The notes: generated from the sequence alone by a model not told the origin. Shown: positions 1 to 8,876, counted from the first letter of the stretch. The stretch is 64,000 nucleotides of DNA from Acidimicrobiia bacterium (GCA_027494115.1 JAOSJL010000001.1:1389926-1453925); one strand, 5' to 3'. Translations and numbers: made by a program.

Positions 1-580
1 GATCGAGGACGTCGAGGGCGTGGCGCAGCAGTGGCTTGGGCATGATCTCAGTGTCGGCGAGACGTTGCCGACAGACCGCGACCAGGGCTCGGGCCGAGCT
101 CGGACCGTCGTCGAAGCCGGCGAGGCCGTGGTCTTCGGTCTGGTGGATTCGGGCCAGCATCTCGACGAACCGGGTCTGAACCGACTTCTTCAGCGCGGGG
201 TCGTCCTCCAAGCGGTGGTCGAGGCTCTGATACACCTCACCGTCGACGAAGGTCATGAGTGCGAAGCGGTGACCCAGGGCGTGCTCGTCGGCCTCGACGT
301 GCACGATGCCCGGTACGGGCAACCCCGACTCACCGACGCGGGCGAGGAGCTCGCTCTCCCAGACGATGTCGTAGGGCGGGATCACGCCGTGATCGGGCTC
401 GGCCCGCAGCACCCAGGTGGTCGGGCCCGAGTCGGTCTCGACCTCGACTCTGCAACTCAGCGAGGACAGACCATTGGCGAAACGCTCGATCGCATGGACG
501 TGGTGCACGCCGAGGTGGGACGCGTCGGCCTTGAGGTACTGCTCGAGCCGCTCGGGATCGAGCAACGCTCCGCCCTCCAT
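1..580 (-). CDS. APH-type phosphotransferase family protein (5' part, runs off left edge)
   Basis: Reading the minus strand from ATG at 580 gives an uninterrupted frame of 193 codons that leaves the window at base 1. A purine-rich ribosome binding site (GGGAAGGGGG) lies just upstream of the ATG. The protein begins MEGGALLDPERLEQYL and contains TTWVLRAEP, an N-terminal-lobe strand typical of aminoglycoside/choline-kinase-like phosphotransferases, followed by WESELLARVGESGLPVPGI and RFALMTFVDGEVY, which match the lobe linker of the family. The catalytic HGD and DxD motifs would lie beyond the window. In actinobacteria such proteins often sit beside acyl-CoA dehydrogenases and CoA ligases, as here, but their substrate is generally unknown. 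The family is clear; the role is not. Confidence 0.8.
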   Translation of the reverse strand, partial: MEGGALLDPERLEQYLKADASHLGVHHVHAIERFANGLSSLSCRVEVETDSGPTTWVLRAEPDHGVIPPYDIVWESELLARVGESGLPVPGIVHVEADEHALGHRFALMTFVDGEVYQSLDHRLEDDPALKKSVQTRFVEMLARIHQTEDHGLAGFDDGPSSARALVAVCRQRLADTEIMPKPLLRHALDVLD

Positions 581-684
581 CGGCCCCCCTTCCCTTCGAC
601 GCTTCCCCGGTCGTCCGGGCGATCCCGGGCCGTCCTGAGCTGTTCCCGCCCCGATTCCGGCGCTTGAACTGAAACCTTATCGCG

Positions 685-708
685 CCTAACTTAACGGATT
701 AAGTTGGG
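685..708. promoter_or_regulatory. Palindromic operator-like site
   Basis: The sequence contains AACTTAA-cgga-TTAAGTT, a perfect 7-bp inverted repeat at 688-705, flanked by further CC/GG pairing. It lies in the divergent gap between the phosphotransferase gene (start 580, minus) and the truncated flavoprotein (start 779, plus). Size and position fit a TetR-type dimer site, but no regulator gene is adjacent. Confidence 0.5.
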
Positions 709-778
709 ATGGACACGAGCACACGATGATGCCGGACGCCTCATCGAGCTGGGTCGTCGTGAGGTGCGGGAGAGCACA

Positions 779-1081
779 GTGGCCGAGTACGACGTCGTCG
801 TGATCGGAGCCGGGATCGCCGGATTGGGCGTCAGCGCGTTGCTCGCCGGCGCCGGCCAGAAGGTTCTGACGCTCGAGCGGGCGAAGGCGATCGGAGGGCG
901 GGCGTACTCGTTCCAGCAGCGGGGCCACACCACGAACACCGGCGGCCCCCGAGCGGCCGCGTTCGTGGACGCGTTCGGTTACTTCGCCGGCGACACGGTG
1001 AGCTCTCGTTCCCTGCCGGGGCTGGAGTGCGCGGCGGATTCCGCCGTGATCTGCGCCGACACCGTCCTCGAGCAGGTCTGA
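779..1081 (+). pseudogene. Internally deleted FAD-dependent amine oxidase/phytoene-desaturase-like protein
   Basis: From GTG 779 (preceded by GGGAGAG) the 100-residue product starts with a textbook FAD-binding Rossmann motif, VVVIGAGIAGLGVSALLAGA, followed by the GGRAYS turn. After about residue 62 it jumps directly to FAGDTVSSRSLPGLECAADS, which resembles the C-terminal FAD-binding GD-box region of the same family. The family is normally about 400-450 residues, so roughly 300 internal residues are missing while the frame is kept. It cannot be a functional oxidoreductase as it stands. The most economical explanation is an in-frame internal deletion in the genome or an assembly collapse. Confidence 0.65.
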
Positions 1082-1149
1082 TTCGCAGAGTCGAGATCGA
1101 AGCACGAAGTAGAGACAGACAAGTACCAAGCAGAGACAGAGGAGAGAGC

Positions 1150-1590
1150 ATGGCCGGTCCCCACGACGAGGCGAAGGTCCACGTCACACACGATTTCACG
1201 GTTTCCGCGGACACCCTGTGGAAGGTGCTCGGCGATTTCAGCGACCTGAGCTGGGTACCTGCTGTGCATCACCATGAGTTCGAGGGCGAAGGTCCCGGGA
1301 TGCTCCGCCACATGTACCTCGACGAGACAACAGCGATCGTCGAGAAGCTCGAGGCGCTCGACGACGAGAACAGGACGATCTCGTACTCGATCCCGGTCAA
1401 CAATCCGTTGCCGGTCGACGACTACTTCGCGACCATGACCATCCACGAAACCGGCGCCGACAGTTGTCGGCTCGAGTGGAGCTGCACCTGGTCCGCGCCC
1501 CGCGACATGACCGAGGAAGAAGCCGTCGAGAGCGTGACCGCCTTCTACGGGTCGCTCCTCCCCGGCATCGAAGAGGCCGCGGGAGCCTGA
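1150..1590 (+). CDS. SRPBCC (START/Bet v1-like) family protein
   Basis: A 146-residue protein starting at ATG 1150 behind GGAGAGAGC. The sequence has the layout of the polyketide cyclase/SRPBCC fold: HVTHDFTVSADTLWKVLGDF at the N terminus (first strand and helix), SWVPAVHHHE, repeated antiparallel strands, and the long C-terminal helix EEEAVESVTAFYGSLLPGIE. Such proteins bind hydrophobic ligands in a cavity and may act as carriers, cyclases or hydrolases. No catalytic residue can be assigned. It lies between the truncated flavoprotein and the large catabolic operon and ends about 10 bp from a convergent small gene. Confidence 0.85.
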   Translation: MAGPHDEAKVHVTHDFTVSADTLWKVLGDFSDLSWVPAVHHHEFEGEGPGMLRHMYLDETTAIVEKLEALDDENRTISYSIPVNNPLPVDDYFATMTIHETGADSCRLEWSCTWSAPRDMTEEEAVESVTAFYGSLLPGIEEAAGA

Positions 1591-1600
1591 TGGAGCGTGA

Positions 1601-1786
1601 TCAGCCTTGGCCTCCGTCGGACAACACGTGTAGGCGGTACTCGCAGGTCAGACACCGCCGCATGGCCGTCCGCAGGCGCTCGTTGTTGGCTCGCAGCTTC
1701 TCGTTCTCGGCGCGCAGCTCCTCGATCTCTCGTCGCCGTTCCGCCAACCGCCGCTCCTGGGCGATGATCTCCACGAGCTTCGGCAT
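1601..1786 (-). CDS. Small coiled-coil protein with a CxxC pair
   Basis: A 61-residue frame with a very regular heptad-like composition (RRREIEELRAENEKLRANNE), predicting one long leucine-zipper-like coiled coil. It is followed by RRCLTCEYRLHVL, where a CxxC pair could bind metal or form a disulfide. I do not recognise a family. The start at 1786 sits about 60 bp from the divergent start of the CoA ligase at 1850, so they may share a promoter region, and a small regulatory or scaffold role is possible. Because a charged coiled coil can arise in a GC-rich shadow frame, I keep moderate confidence. No alternative gene occupies this interval. Confidence 0.55.
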   Translation of the reverse strand: MPKLVEIIAQERRLAERRREIEELRAENEKLRANNERLRTAMRRCLTCEYRLHVLSDGGQG

Positions 1787-1849
1787 GATCTCGAACGGTA
1801 TAGGGTGATCTAACTGAACTCCACTGAGTCATCGTCACCACCCGGCTCG

Positions 1850-3538
1850 ATGGGGCACGAGCTCCCGAGGGGGCACGAGTTCCCCCGCTTCGACGATTCC
1901 TACCGCCAGAGGTGGGTCTCGGCGGGTCTCTGGGCCGATCAGACACTCCACGATCTCTTCGACGAAACAGTCGCCGAACGGCCGGACGCGGTGGCGGTCA
2001 CCACCAGGGACCGGCGAATGACGTTCGCCGAGTACAAGGCGGAGTCCGACGCCCTCGCCGCCGGCCTCCTTCTGGCTGGCGTCGAGCGGGGCGACATCGT
2101 CGCCGTCCAGTTACCCAACTGGATCGAGTTCTGCCTCCTCCAGATCGCGCTGTCGCGAATCGGTGCGGTGATCCAGCCCACCCACTGCGTGTTCCGTGAG
2201 CGCGAGCTCCGTTCGTTGCTGGGATTCTGCGATACCGACTTCGTGGTCGTTCCCGACAGCTTCGAAGGCCACGGCTACGCGAACGCCGTCCGCAACATCC
2301 GAGACGACCTGCCCCGGCTCCGAAAGCTGATCGTCGCCCGTGGCGACACGTCGGGTGGTGAAGGAGAGGCCGGTCTCGAGACGCTGATCGACGAGGGCGG
2401 ACGCGATCTGGAGCGCCTCGAGGGTGTGACGACCGACCCCGACGACGTCTTCTACCTGAATTTCACCTCGGGTACCGAAGGCAACCCCAAGGGTTTTCTG
2501 CACACCCACAACACACTCATCTCGACGTTCAAGAACATGTCGCAGGCCTTGGCGAACCTCGACCCCGAAATCGTCAACCTCACCTGCTCGCCGATGACCC
2601 ACAGCTTCGGTCACTTCACCACGTACCAATGCGCGCTCGCGGGCATCCCGATGGTGCTCGTCGACCGCTACCGCCCCGGCGACGTACTCGAGCTGATCGA
2701 GCAGGAACGGGCGACCTCGATCTCGGGAACACCCGCCCACCTGATCGGCATCCTGCACCACCCCGACTTCGAGAGCGTCGATACCTCGAGCGTGAAGTCC
2801 GTGAGCGTCGGCGGTGCGCGGAGCTCGCCCGAGCTCATGGAGACGCTCGAGGCCGTCTGGGGTGTCCGATCGGCCAACACCTACGGCATGGGCGAGAACA
2901 TCATCCACACGCGCACAATGCCTTGGGACCCCGAAGACAAGGCGACGGAGTCCGTGGGCCGCCCACTGTTCGGTGCCGAGCTGAAGATCGCCGATCCCGC
3001 CGACCACGCGCGGGAGCTACCGCCGGGCGAGGTGGGCGACATCATGTTCCGGGGCCCCACGCTGTTCGTCGCCTACCACAAGCAGCCCGAGCTCACCGCC
3101 GCGACCCGCACCGACGACGGGTGGTTCGTGACCGGCGACCGCGGCTACGTCGACGACGAGGGATACCTCTATTTCGCGGGCCGGGCCAAGGAAGTCATCA
3201 ATCGGGGTGGCACGAAGATCTATCCGAAGGCCGTCGAAGATCTTCTCGTCGAACACGCCGACATCGAGGAAGCAGCCGTGGTGGGAATGCCCGATGAGCG
3301 GCTCGGCGAACGGGTCTGCGCGTACGTGGTCACCCGGAACGGTGCGACGGCCGACGTCGAAGAGCTCCGGTCCTTCTTCGCGGAGCAGAAGGCCATGAAG
3401 TACCTTGCGCCCGAGGCGATCGTGGTCGTGGACGAGCTCCCGATGACACCGACCGGCAAGATCGCCAAGTCCGCACTCGTCGAGGACGCGGCCGAGCGCG
3501 TCCGCGCACACGGCGAAGCGATGAGGGGGAAGGCATGA
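1850..3538 (+). CDS. AMP-dependent acyl-CoA ligase
   Basis: A 562-residue member of the ANL adenylating superfamily, full length for the family. Visible motifs in order are the P-loop-like TSGTEGNPKG (residues ~203-212), the adenine-binding TYGMGEN, DDGWFVTGDRGYVDDEGYL (the conserved hinge Asp region), GRAKEVINRGGTKIYPK, and the catalytic C-terminal PTGKIAKS lysine. It activates a carboxylic acid with ATP and transfers it to CoA. It resembles cyclohexanecarboxylate/2,3-dihydroxybenzoate-type ligases more than long-chain fatty ones. It opens a run of twelve plus-strand genes, so it probably makes the CoA thioester that enters the pathway. A TATAGG element at about 1799 could serve as a -10 box. 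Confidence 0.92.
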   Translation: MGHELPRGHEFPRFDDSYRQRWVSAGLWADQTLHDLFDETVAERPDAVAVTTRDRRMTFAEYKAESDALAAGLLLAGVERGDIVAVQLPNWIEFCLLQIALSRIGAVIQPTHCVFRERELRSLLGFCDTDFVVVPDSFEGHGYANAVRNIRDDLPRLRKLIVARGDTSGGEGEAGLETLIDEGGRDLERLEGVTTDPDDVFYLNFTSGTEGNPKGFLHTHNTLISTFKNMSQALANLDPEIVNLTCSPMTHSFGHFTTYQCALAGIPMVLVDRYRPGDVLELIEQERATSISGTPAHLIGILHHPDFESVDTSSVKSVSVGGARSSPELMETLEAVWGVRSANTYGMGENIIHTRTMPWDPEDKATESVGRPLFGAELKIADPADHARELPPGEVGDIMFRGPTLFVAYHKQPELTAATRTDDGWFVTGDRGYVDDEGYLYFAGRAKEVINRGGTKIYPKAVEDLLVEHADIEEAAVVGMPDERLGERVCAYVVTRNGATADVEELRSFFAEQKAMKYLAPEAIVVVDELPMTPTGKIAKSALVEDAAERVRAHGEAMRGKA

Positions 3539-4452
3539 GGGTGGGCCTCAGCTGGGATCTCGACGGCGACGATGCCGGGGCCGCATGGGAACACGTGGCC
3601 GGCGAGGCCGTCGCGGCCGACGGTCTCGGCTACGACAGCATCTGGGTCTCCGAGTCCCGTGACGACGCCACCAGCTGTCCGTCGCCGGTGCTCTGGCTGA
3701 CGAACCTGGCCCGGCAGACGAACACGGTGCAGCTGCGGGCGACCCGTCGGGTCACGCGCGCCAATCCGGTACGGGTTGCCGAGGAGCTCGCGGTGCTCGA
3801 CGTCTTCTCGCGCGGCCGGGCCGGCCTGGCCTTCGCCGCCGCGAGTGAGCAGGGTGTGCCGGCGGCGCAGGTACACGAGACACTCGAGTTCGTCACCCAT
3901 GCCTGGGCGGTCGACGAATTCCGGTACCGAGGCGACTTCGTGCGGTTTCCCTCGCACACTCCCGACGACGCTCCCCGAGGTGTGACGACTCCGCAGCCCG
4001 GCGGCACCTACGTCCCACAGTGGGACTGGGGACCGGTCACCCCCGATTTCCTGGCCATCACGCCGAAGCCGTACAACGCGCGTCCGCCCGCCTACGCAGA
4101 GATCGGCGACGACGAGACGCTCGCATGGGCCGCGACGCGAGGCGTCTCTCCGCTCGTTGTGGCCGACACCCCGACGGCAGAGGCGATCGAGCGCCTCATC
4201 CGCTACCGCGAGATCGCGGACGCCGAAGGCCGGGTTCGCGCCGAGATCGAGCCGGTCCTCGAACGGCGGATCGTGATGGACGGCCGCGGCGACGAGTTCC
4301 GGTTCGGTGGTGGGTCGAGCGAGCTCATCGACGAGATCCGGGCCCTCGCGGCACAGACCGCGATTGCCCATCTCGTATGGCGCCGGAGCAGTCCCGCCGA
4401 CGGTGACCTGCTCCGGTTCGCCAGCGAGGTGCAACCGATGTTGCAGGCGTGA
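3535..4452 (+). CDS. LLM-class flavin-dependent oxidoreductase (1 of 4 in operon)
   Basis: A 305-residue protein whose ATG overlaps the preceding stop (ATGA), indicating translational coupling. It begins MRVGLSWDLDG and has the luciferase-like TIM-barrel pattern: GYDSIWVSES early, NPVRVAEELAVLDVFSRGRA (the 'avLD.lS.GR' signature) in the middle, and GVSPLVVADTP late. It is somewhat short for the family (usually 320-360 residues), and the glycine-rich strand after GR is degenerate (AGLAFAAAS). Cofactor FMN or F420 cannot be settled from sequence; in actinobacteria most such proteins use F420. Likely oxidises or reduces a pathway intermediate. Confidence 0.85.
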   Translation: MRVGLSWDLDGDDAGAAWEHVAGEAVAADGLGYDSIWVSESRDDATSCPSPVLWLTNLARQTNTVQLRATRRVTRANPVRVAEELAVLDVFSRGRAGLAFAAASEQGVPAAQVHETLEFVTHAWAVDEFRYRGDFVRFPSHTPDDAPRGVTTPQPGGTYVPQWDWGPVTPDFLAITPKPYNARPPAYAEIGDDETLAWAATRGVSPLVVADTPTAEAIERLIRYREIADAEGRVRAEIEPVLERRIVMDGRGDEFRFGGGSSELIDEIRALAAQTAIAHLVWRRSSPADGDLLRFASEVQPMLQA

Positions 4453-4507
4453 GACAAGCGTGAGACGAACGTAGGAACGGTCAGGAAGAACGGGAGAGAC
4501 GGAGCAC

Positions 4508-5500
4508 ATGGAGTTCTGGACCGGCGCATTCGGGGTCACGAAGATGCGTACGATGCCGTCCGCGCTCGCAGACGGCTACGACGTCTTCGTGCAGGACGCG
4601 ATCAACGCGGAGGCGATGGGCTTCGACGCCTACGGCGCGCCCGAGCACCACTTCACCTACGACGGCTTTCTCCCGTTTCCGCTCCAGGCGCTCAGCGCAG
4701 CAGCGGCGAAGACCTCGACGATCCGCCTGGTCACCGGCGCGATGCTCGAGACGCTCTACGACCCGCTCGAAGCCGCGGAACACGCGGCCACGCTCGACGT
4801 TCTCTCCGGCGGTCGGGTCGTGCTCGGCCTCGGCATGGGCTACCGGCCACTCGAGTTCGACGGGATCGGCACCGCCAAGAGCACGCGCGGCGCCCGCCTC
4901 CGTGAATCGATGGAGGTCCTGCGTCTGGCTACGACCCACGACACGTTCTCCCACGACGGCGACCACTACCGCTACGACGACGTGAGTCTCCGGCCCACGC
5001 CGGTTCAGCGTCCCGTCGCGATGTGGCTCTGCGGTGGTACGACGGAGGCTGCGGCCCGCCGAGCCGGAACGGCGGGCCTGCCCTACTGGCTCGCGAACTC
5101 GCCGTTCGAGCGGGTGAAGGTGATCGTCGACGAGTACCGCAAGGCCGGTCGCGAAGCAGGGTGGCCCGACGAGCAGCTGAAAGTTGCCGCGTTCAAGGAC
5201 ATCTTCCTCGGAGAGACGATGGCCGAGGCCGAGATGATGCGTCAGGTGATGATCGACTCGTTCTACGAAGAGCACATCCTCGGCTACGGGTATCTCGTCG
5301 ACGACGAGGGCAAGCACGTCTACAACCCGACTCCGGATCACCCGATGTACCGCCGCTTCCTCGACAGCCTGTTCTGCGGCACGGTCGGCGAGACCGTCGA
5401 GGAGCTGAAGCGCTACGCCGATCTCGGTGTCGAGGCGGTCTTCATCCCGTCGATCCAACGCGAGATCATCTCGACCCAGATCATGCCCGAGTTCAAGTAA
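4508..5500 (+). CDS. LLM-class flavin-dependent oxidoreductase (2 of 4)
   Basis: 330 residues from ATG 4508, preceded by a GAGAGACGGAG site. Family marks: GAPEHHFTYDGF near residue 40 (a histidine-rich start of strand 2 common to luciferase-like monooxygenases), TIRLVTGAMLE, and AATLDVLSGGRVVLGLGMGY, which is the canonical 'LSGGR..LGLG.G' phosphate-binding turn. Its closest relative in the window is the next gene, with matching EHSFWYDGY and RLSGGRLVLGMGAGY, so the pair looks like a tandem duplication. It could be an F420-dependent reductase or a two-component flavin monooxygenase. Confidence 0.88.
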   Translation: MEFWTGAFGVTKMRTMPSALADGYDVFVQDAINAEAMGFDAYGAPEHHFTYDGFLPFPLQALSAAAAKTSTIRLVTGAMLETLYDPLEAAEHAATLDVLSGGRVVLGLGMGYRPLEFDGIGTAKSTRGARLRESMEVLRLATTHDTFSHDGDHYRYDDVSLRPTPVQRPVAMWLCGGTTEAAARRAGTAGLPYWLANSPFERVKVIVDEYRKAGREAGWPDEQLKVAAFKDIFLGETMAEAEMMRQVMIDSFYEEHILGYGYLVDDEGKHVYNPTPDHPMYRRFLDSLFCGTVGETVEELKRYADLGVEAVFIPSIQREIISTQIMPEFK

Positions 5501-5522
5501 CGACCAACGAGTCTGGAGCAGC

Positions 5523-6584
5523 ATGGAGATCATCGTCGGCCCGTACGGGATGCAGAGCCCACATCCCTACCGACGTCCCCACGTCGAGCTCTACGACGAG
5601 CTGATCGTGCACGCGCAGCGTGCCGAGGAGCTCGGGTTCGACGGCATAGCGCTCACCGAGCACTCGTTCTGGTACGACGGCTACTGCCCGTCGCTGCTTC
5701 CGACGCTCGCTGCCGTCTCCCAGCACACCGAGCGGATCAAGCTCGTCACCGGAGCGCTGCTTCTCCCGCAGCACGACCCGCTCAAGGTGGCCGAAGAAGC
5801 GGCCGTCGTCGACCGCCTCTCCGGTGGCCGTCTCGTGCTCGGGATGGGGGCGGGCTATAGACCCGAGGAATTCCTGGGTCACGGTGTTCCCGAAGGTCGC
5901 TGGGGTGCTCGGCTCTTCGAAGCGATGGAGGTCGTCCGCCTTGCGCTCACCGAGGGGACATTCTCCTTCCACGGCGACTTCTACGATTACGACAAGGTGT
6001 CGCTGGCAACGCGCCCCGTACAGAATCCGCCACCTCTGTGGGTTTGCGCGGGGTTCGCCGACTGGTCGGCCAAGGGATCAGGGCGCCGGGGCTGGGCCTA
6101 CTGCACCACCGGAGATGTGGAAGGTGGCGGCTCGATCTTCGACCTCTACGAGGAAGCCGCGATCGCAGCCGGTCACGACCGTGCCTCGATGAAGCGGGGT
6201 CTGTTCCGCGACGTTCTCGTCATGCCCAGCGAGCACGAGGTCACCGCGATCGCCGAGGAGGACTTCTGGCCGGCCTTCAACGACCAGTTCCTGGGCTTCG
6301 GATTCCTCAAACGCATGAATCCCGACGGTGAGCAGATCACCGAGTTGCCCATCGAGCTCAAGGACATGTTCATCCACAATCCACGCAACGCCGTGGGGAC
6401 ACCCGAGTCGGTTCGCGAACAGATGAAGCCGGTGATCGAGATGGACCTCGACTTGCTGATCGTGCGCACGATCTGGGCCAACTTCAAGCATGAGCGAACT
6501 CTCCGCACGATGGAGACGTTCGCGAACGAGGTCATGCCCCATCTCCGCGCGGAGAGTCGGCGTCGACAGGAACAGGAGCGCTGA
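5523..6584 (+). CDS. LLM-class flavin-dependent oxidoreductase (3 of 4)
   Basis: 353 residues, starting at ATG 5523 after a GGAG site; the open frame extends further upstream, but that would overlap the preceding gene heavily. The N terminus MEIIVGPYGMQSPHPYRR and the motifs FDGIALTEHSFWYDGY, KLVTGALLLPQHDPLKVAEE and RLSGGRLVLGMGAGYRPEEF place it in the luciferase-like family, close to the preceding gene. The C terminus (TPESVREQMKPVIEMDLDLL) matches the usual last barrel helix. Its stop overlaps the next start (TGATG). Confidence 0.88.
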   Translation: MEIIVGPYGMQSPHPYRRPHVELYDELIVHAQRAEELGFDGIALTEHSFWYDGYCPSLLPTLAAVSQHTERIKLVTGALLLPQHDPLKVAEEAAVVDRLSGGRLVLGMGAGYRPEEFLGHGVPEGRWGARLFEAMEVVRLALTEGTFSFHGDFYDYDKVSLATRPVQNPPPLWVCAGFADWSAKGSGRRGWAYCTTGDVEGGGSIFDLYEEAAIAAGHDRASMKRGLFRDVLVMPSEHEVTAIAEEDFWPAFNDQFLGFGFLKRMNPDGEQITELPIELKDMFIHNPRNAVGTPESVREQMKPVIEMDLDLLIVRTIWANFKHERTLRTMETFANEVMPHLRAESRRRQEQER

Positions 6585-7669
6585 TGCGGCTCGGACTGCT
6601 GTGCGGGCTCGGTCCGGAATCCGCCAACGACGGCTACGAGTCGGCGCTGGGCCAGATCGACGAAGCCGACCGTCTCGGTCTCGACTTCGTGCTCTTCGAG
6701 GAGCACCACGGCGCCCGCGGCTGCCCGGCCGTCGGATCACTCGTCACGGCCGCGGCGGCACGCACCAGCGCCATTCGCGTGGGAGCGGCCAACCGGCAAC
6801 TCACCCTCGAGTACCCCACCAACGTCGCCGAAGACTTTGCTGTCGCCGACATCATCTCGCGGGGCCGAGTCGTGCTGGGCGTGTCGCCCGGCGAGCGCAA
6901 GGCGGAGTTCGACGCGGCCGGGGTCTCCTGGGACGACCGAGAGGAAAGCTTTCGCGAAGCCGTCGAGCTCGTCCGCACCCTCTGGACGCAAGGCGCGGTC
7001 CAGTACGTCGGGGAGCACTACCAGTTCCCTCTCGAGGTCGAGGGACAACCGGGTTGGCGGCGCCAGCCCTACACACCGCCGTTCGTCGACCAGTGGCGCC
7101 GAGGCCAGGCGAAGCCCGACTACCTACCGATGCTCCCGCGGCCCGTGCAGTGGCCGCACCCCCCGATCTGGGTCACCGGATGGAAGCGCGACACGATCGA
7201 GTGGGCCGCGACACGCGGCCTCGGCTTCCGCTGCTCGTCGCTCGAGACCGACGACGAGGTCCGCACCAAGATCGGCTGGTACAGCGACGCGCTCGAGGCC
7301 GCCGGACGCGACCGTACCGAGGTCGATGTCGCGCTGACACGCGAAGTGTTCCTGGCCGCCGACGGGGATGAGGCTCGCGAGCGGGCGCTTCCCGCGTTGC
7401 GTGACCACGTGGCGGCCATTCGGGCCGAGGCCATCGACGAGCAGGCCGATCTGGCCATCATGAGCGACCTCGACGAACAGGCCCTTCTCGACCGCTGTTT
7501 CCTCGTCGGCACGCCGTTCGATGTGCTCGATCGGATCAAGAGCCTCCAGGCCGACTCGGGAGTCACGCATCTGGCGTGCCGGGTCTGGCTGCCGGGTCGG
7601 GAGCATTTCGAGACCCTCGAGTGCATCCGTCTCCTGGCATCGCAGCTACACACGAGGCTGGTCGCCTGA
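6584..7669 (+). CDS. LLM-class flavin-dependent oxidoreductase (4 of 4)
   Basis: 361 residues; ATG shares its A with the upstream stop codon. Family signs are GLDFVLFEEHHGARG, IRVGAANRQLTLEYPTNVAE, VADIISRGRVVLGVSPGE and PPIWVTGWKRDTIEWAATRG. It belongs to a different subgroup from genes 2 and 3, nearer to gene 1: both carry a tryptophan-rich middle insertion with QWRRGQ or PQWDWG and a 'P.LP.P.Q.P.PP' segment. Four differently diverged LLM proteins in one operon suggests several successive hydride-transfer or monooxygenation steps rather than simple redundancy. Confidence 0.88.
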   Translation: MRLGLLCGLGPESANDGYESALGQIDEADRLGLDFVLFEEHHGARGCPAVGSLVTAAAARTSAIRVGAANRQLTLEYPTNVAEDFAVADIISRGRVVLGVSPGERKAEFDAAGVSWDDREESFREAVELVRTLWTQGAVQYVGEHYQFPLEVEGQPGWRRQPYTPPFVDQWRRGQAKPDYLPMLPRPVQWPHPPIWVTGWKRDTIEWAATRGLGFRCSSLETDDEVRTKIGWYSDALEAAGRDRTEVDVALTREVFLAADGDEARERALPALRDHVAAIRAEAIDEQADLAIMSDLDEQALLDRCFLVGTPFDVLDRIKSLQADSGVTHLACRVWLPGREHFETLECIRLLASQLHTRLVA

Positions 7670-8875
7670 GTGGACCTGCATTTCTCACCCGAAGACGAGG
7701 AGTTCCGGGCCCGGCTGCACGCCTGGCTGGAGGAACACGCCGGCCGGCTCGAGGACGCTGCGGGCGTGATGAAGGGCGCCGGCGCCGCCAACATCATGGA
7801 CGCGATCCAGATGGCTCGCGACTGGCAGCGGACCCTCTGGGAAGCGGGCTACGTCGGACTCTCCTGGCCCGAGAAGTACGGCGGCCAGGACGCATCGCTC
7901 ACCGAGCAGGTGATCGTCACCGAGGAGCTGGCGGCGGTGAGCACACCGCCCCTGATCAACACGATCGGCCTGACGATCCTGGGGCCGACCCTGATCCGCC
8001 ACGGCACCGAGCAGCAGCGGGAGCGCTTCCTCCCGAAAATCCTGACCGCCGAAGAGCTCTGGTGTCAGGGGTTCAGCGAGCCCGAGGCGGGAAGCGACCT
8101 CGCCGCGCTCACGACCCGCGCCGAGATCGATGGCGACGATTTCGTCGTCAACGGCCAGAAGGTCTGGACGAGCCTCGCGCCCATCGCTGACTGGTGCTTC
8201 CTCCTCGTCCGCAGCGATCCCGACGCGCCGAAGCGCGAAGGCATCAGCTACCTGCTCTGCGACATGAAGACGCCGGGGCTCACCGTCACCCCGCTGCGCA
8301 ACGCGGCCGGTGGCATCCATTTCAGCGAGATGTTCTTCCGCGACGTCCGCATCCCTCGCGCCAACCTCGTCGGCGACCTTCACGGTGGTTGGCAGATCGC
8401 GCGCACCACCCTCGAACACGAACGCAGCGGGCTGTCGAGCGTCCTGGCGCTCGAACAGAACCTCGCTCGACTCCGCCGGACCGCGAGCAACATCGCGCTC
8501 GGTGACGGCCGGGCGATCGACGACCAGGCGATCAGCCGGGAGCTCGCCCAACTGTGGATCGAGGTCGAAGGTCTGCGCCACCTCGGCTACCGCACGCTCA
8601 GCGACCAGATCGCGGGTCGCCCACCGGGCGCGACCGCCTCGGTGGGGAAACTGTTCGCCGCGCAGCTCCGGCAGCGCATCACACACCTCGCGTTGAAGAT
8701 CGAGGGTCCGCTCGCGCCCGTCACGAAGAAGTCCCCACACGTCGTCGAGCGGGGTCGTTGGAACGCGGCCTACTTCGACGCACTCGGCCACAGCATCGGC
8801 GGCGGCACGAGCGAAATCCAACGCAACACGATCGCCGAGCGTGTGCTCGGCCTTCCTCGCTCGGTGCAGGACTGA
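7670..8875 (+). CDS. Acyl-CoA dehydrogenase (first of a pair)
   Basis: 401 residues starting at GTG immediately after the preceding TGA. Domain order is standard: N-terminal helical region with SWPEKYGGQDAS, middle beta domain with QGFSEPEAGSDLAALTTRA and the WTS flavin-contacting triad (VWTSLAPIADWCFLLVR), and a C-terminal helical domain ending GGGTSEIQRNTIAERVLG, the adenine/CoA-contacting motif. It introduces an alpha,beta double bond into an acyl-CoA using FAD. The next gene is a second, shorter dehydrogenase, an arrangement seen in the alpha2beta2 enzymes of steroid side-chain catabolism. A bulky cyclic acyl-CoA substrate is therefore a reasonable inference. Confidence 0.92.
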   Translation: MDLHFSPEDEEFRARLHAWLEEHAGRLEDAAGVMKGAGAANIMDAIQMARDWQRTLWEAGYVGLSWPEKYGGQDASLTEQVIVTEELAAVSTPPLINTIGLTILGPTLIRHGTEQQRERFLPKILTAEELWCQGFSEPEAGSDLAALTTRAEIDGDDFVVNGQKVWTSLAPIADWCFLLVRSDPDAPKREGISYLLCDMKTPGLTVTPLRNAAGGIHFSEMFFRDVRIPRANLVGDLHGGWQIARTTLEHERSGLSSVLALEQNLARLRRTASNIALGDGRAIDDQAISRELAQLWIEVEGLRHLGYRTLSDQIAGRPPGATASVGKLFAAQLRQRITHLALKIEGPLAPVTKKSPHVVERGRWNAAYFDALGHSIGGGTSEIQRNTIAERVLGLPRSVQD

Positions 8876-8876
8876 C

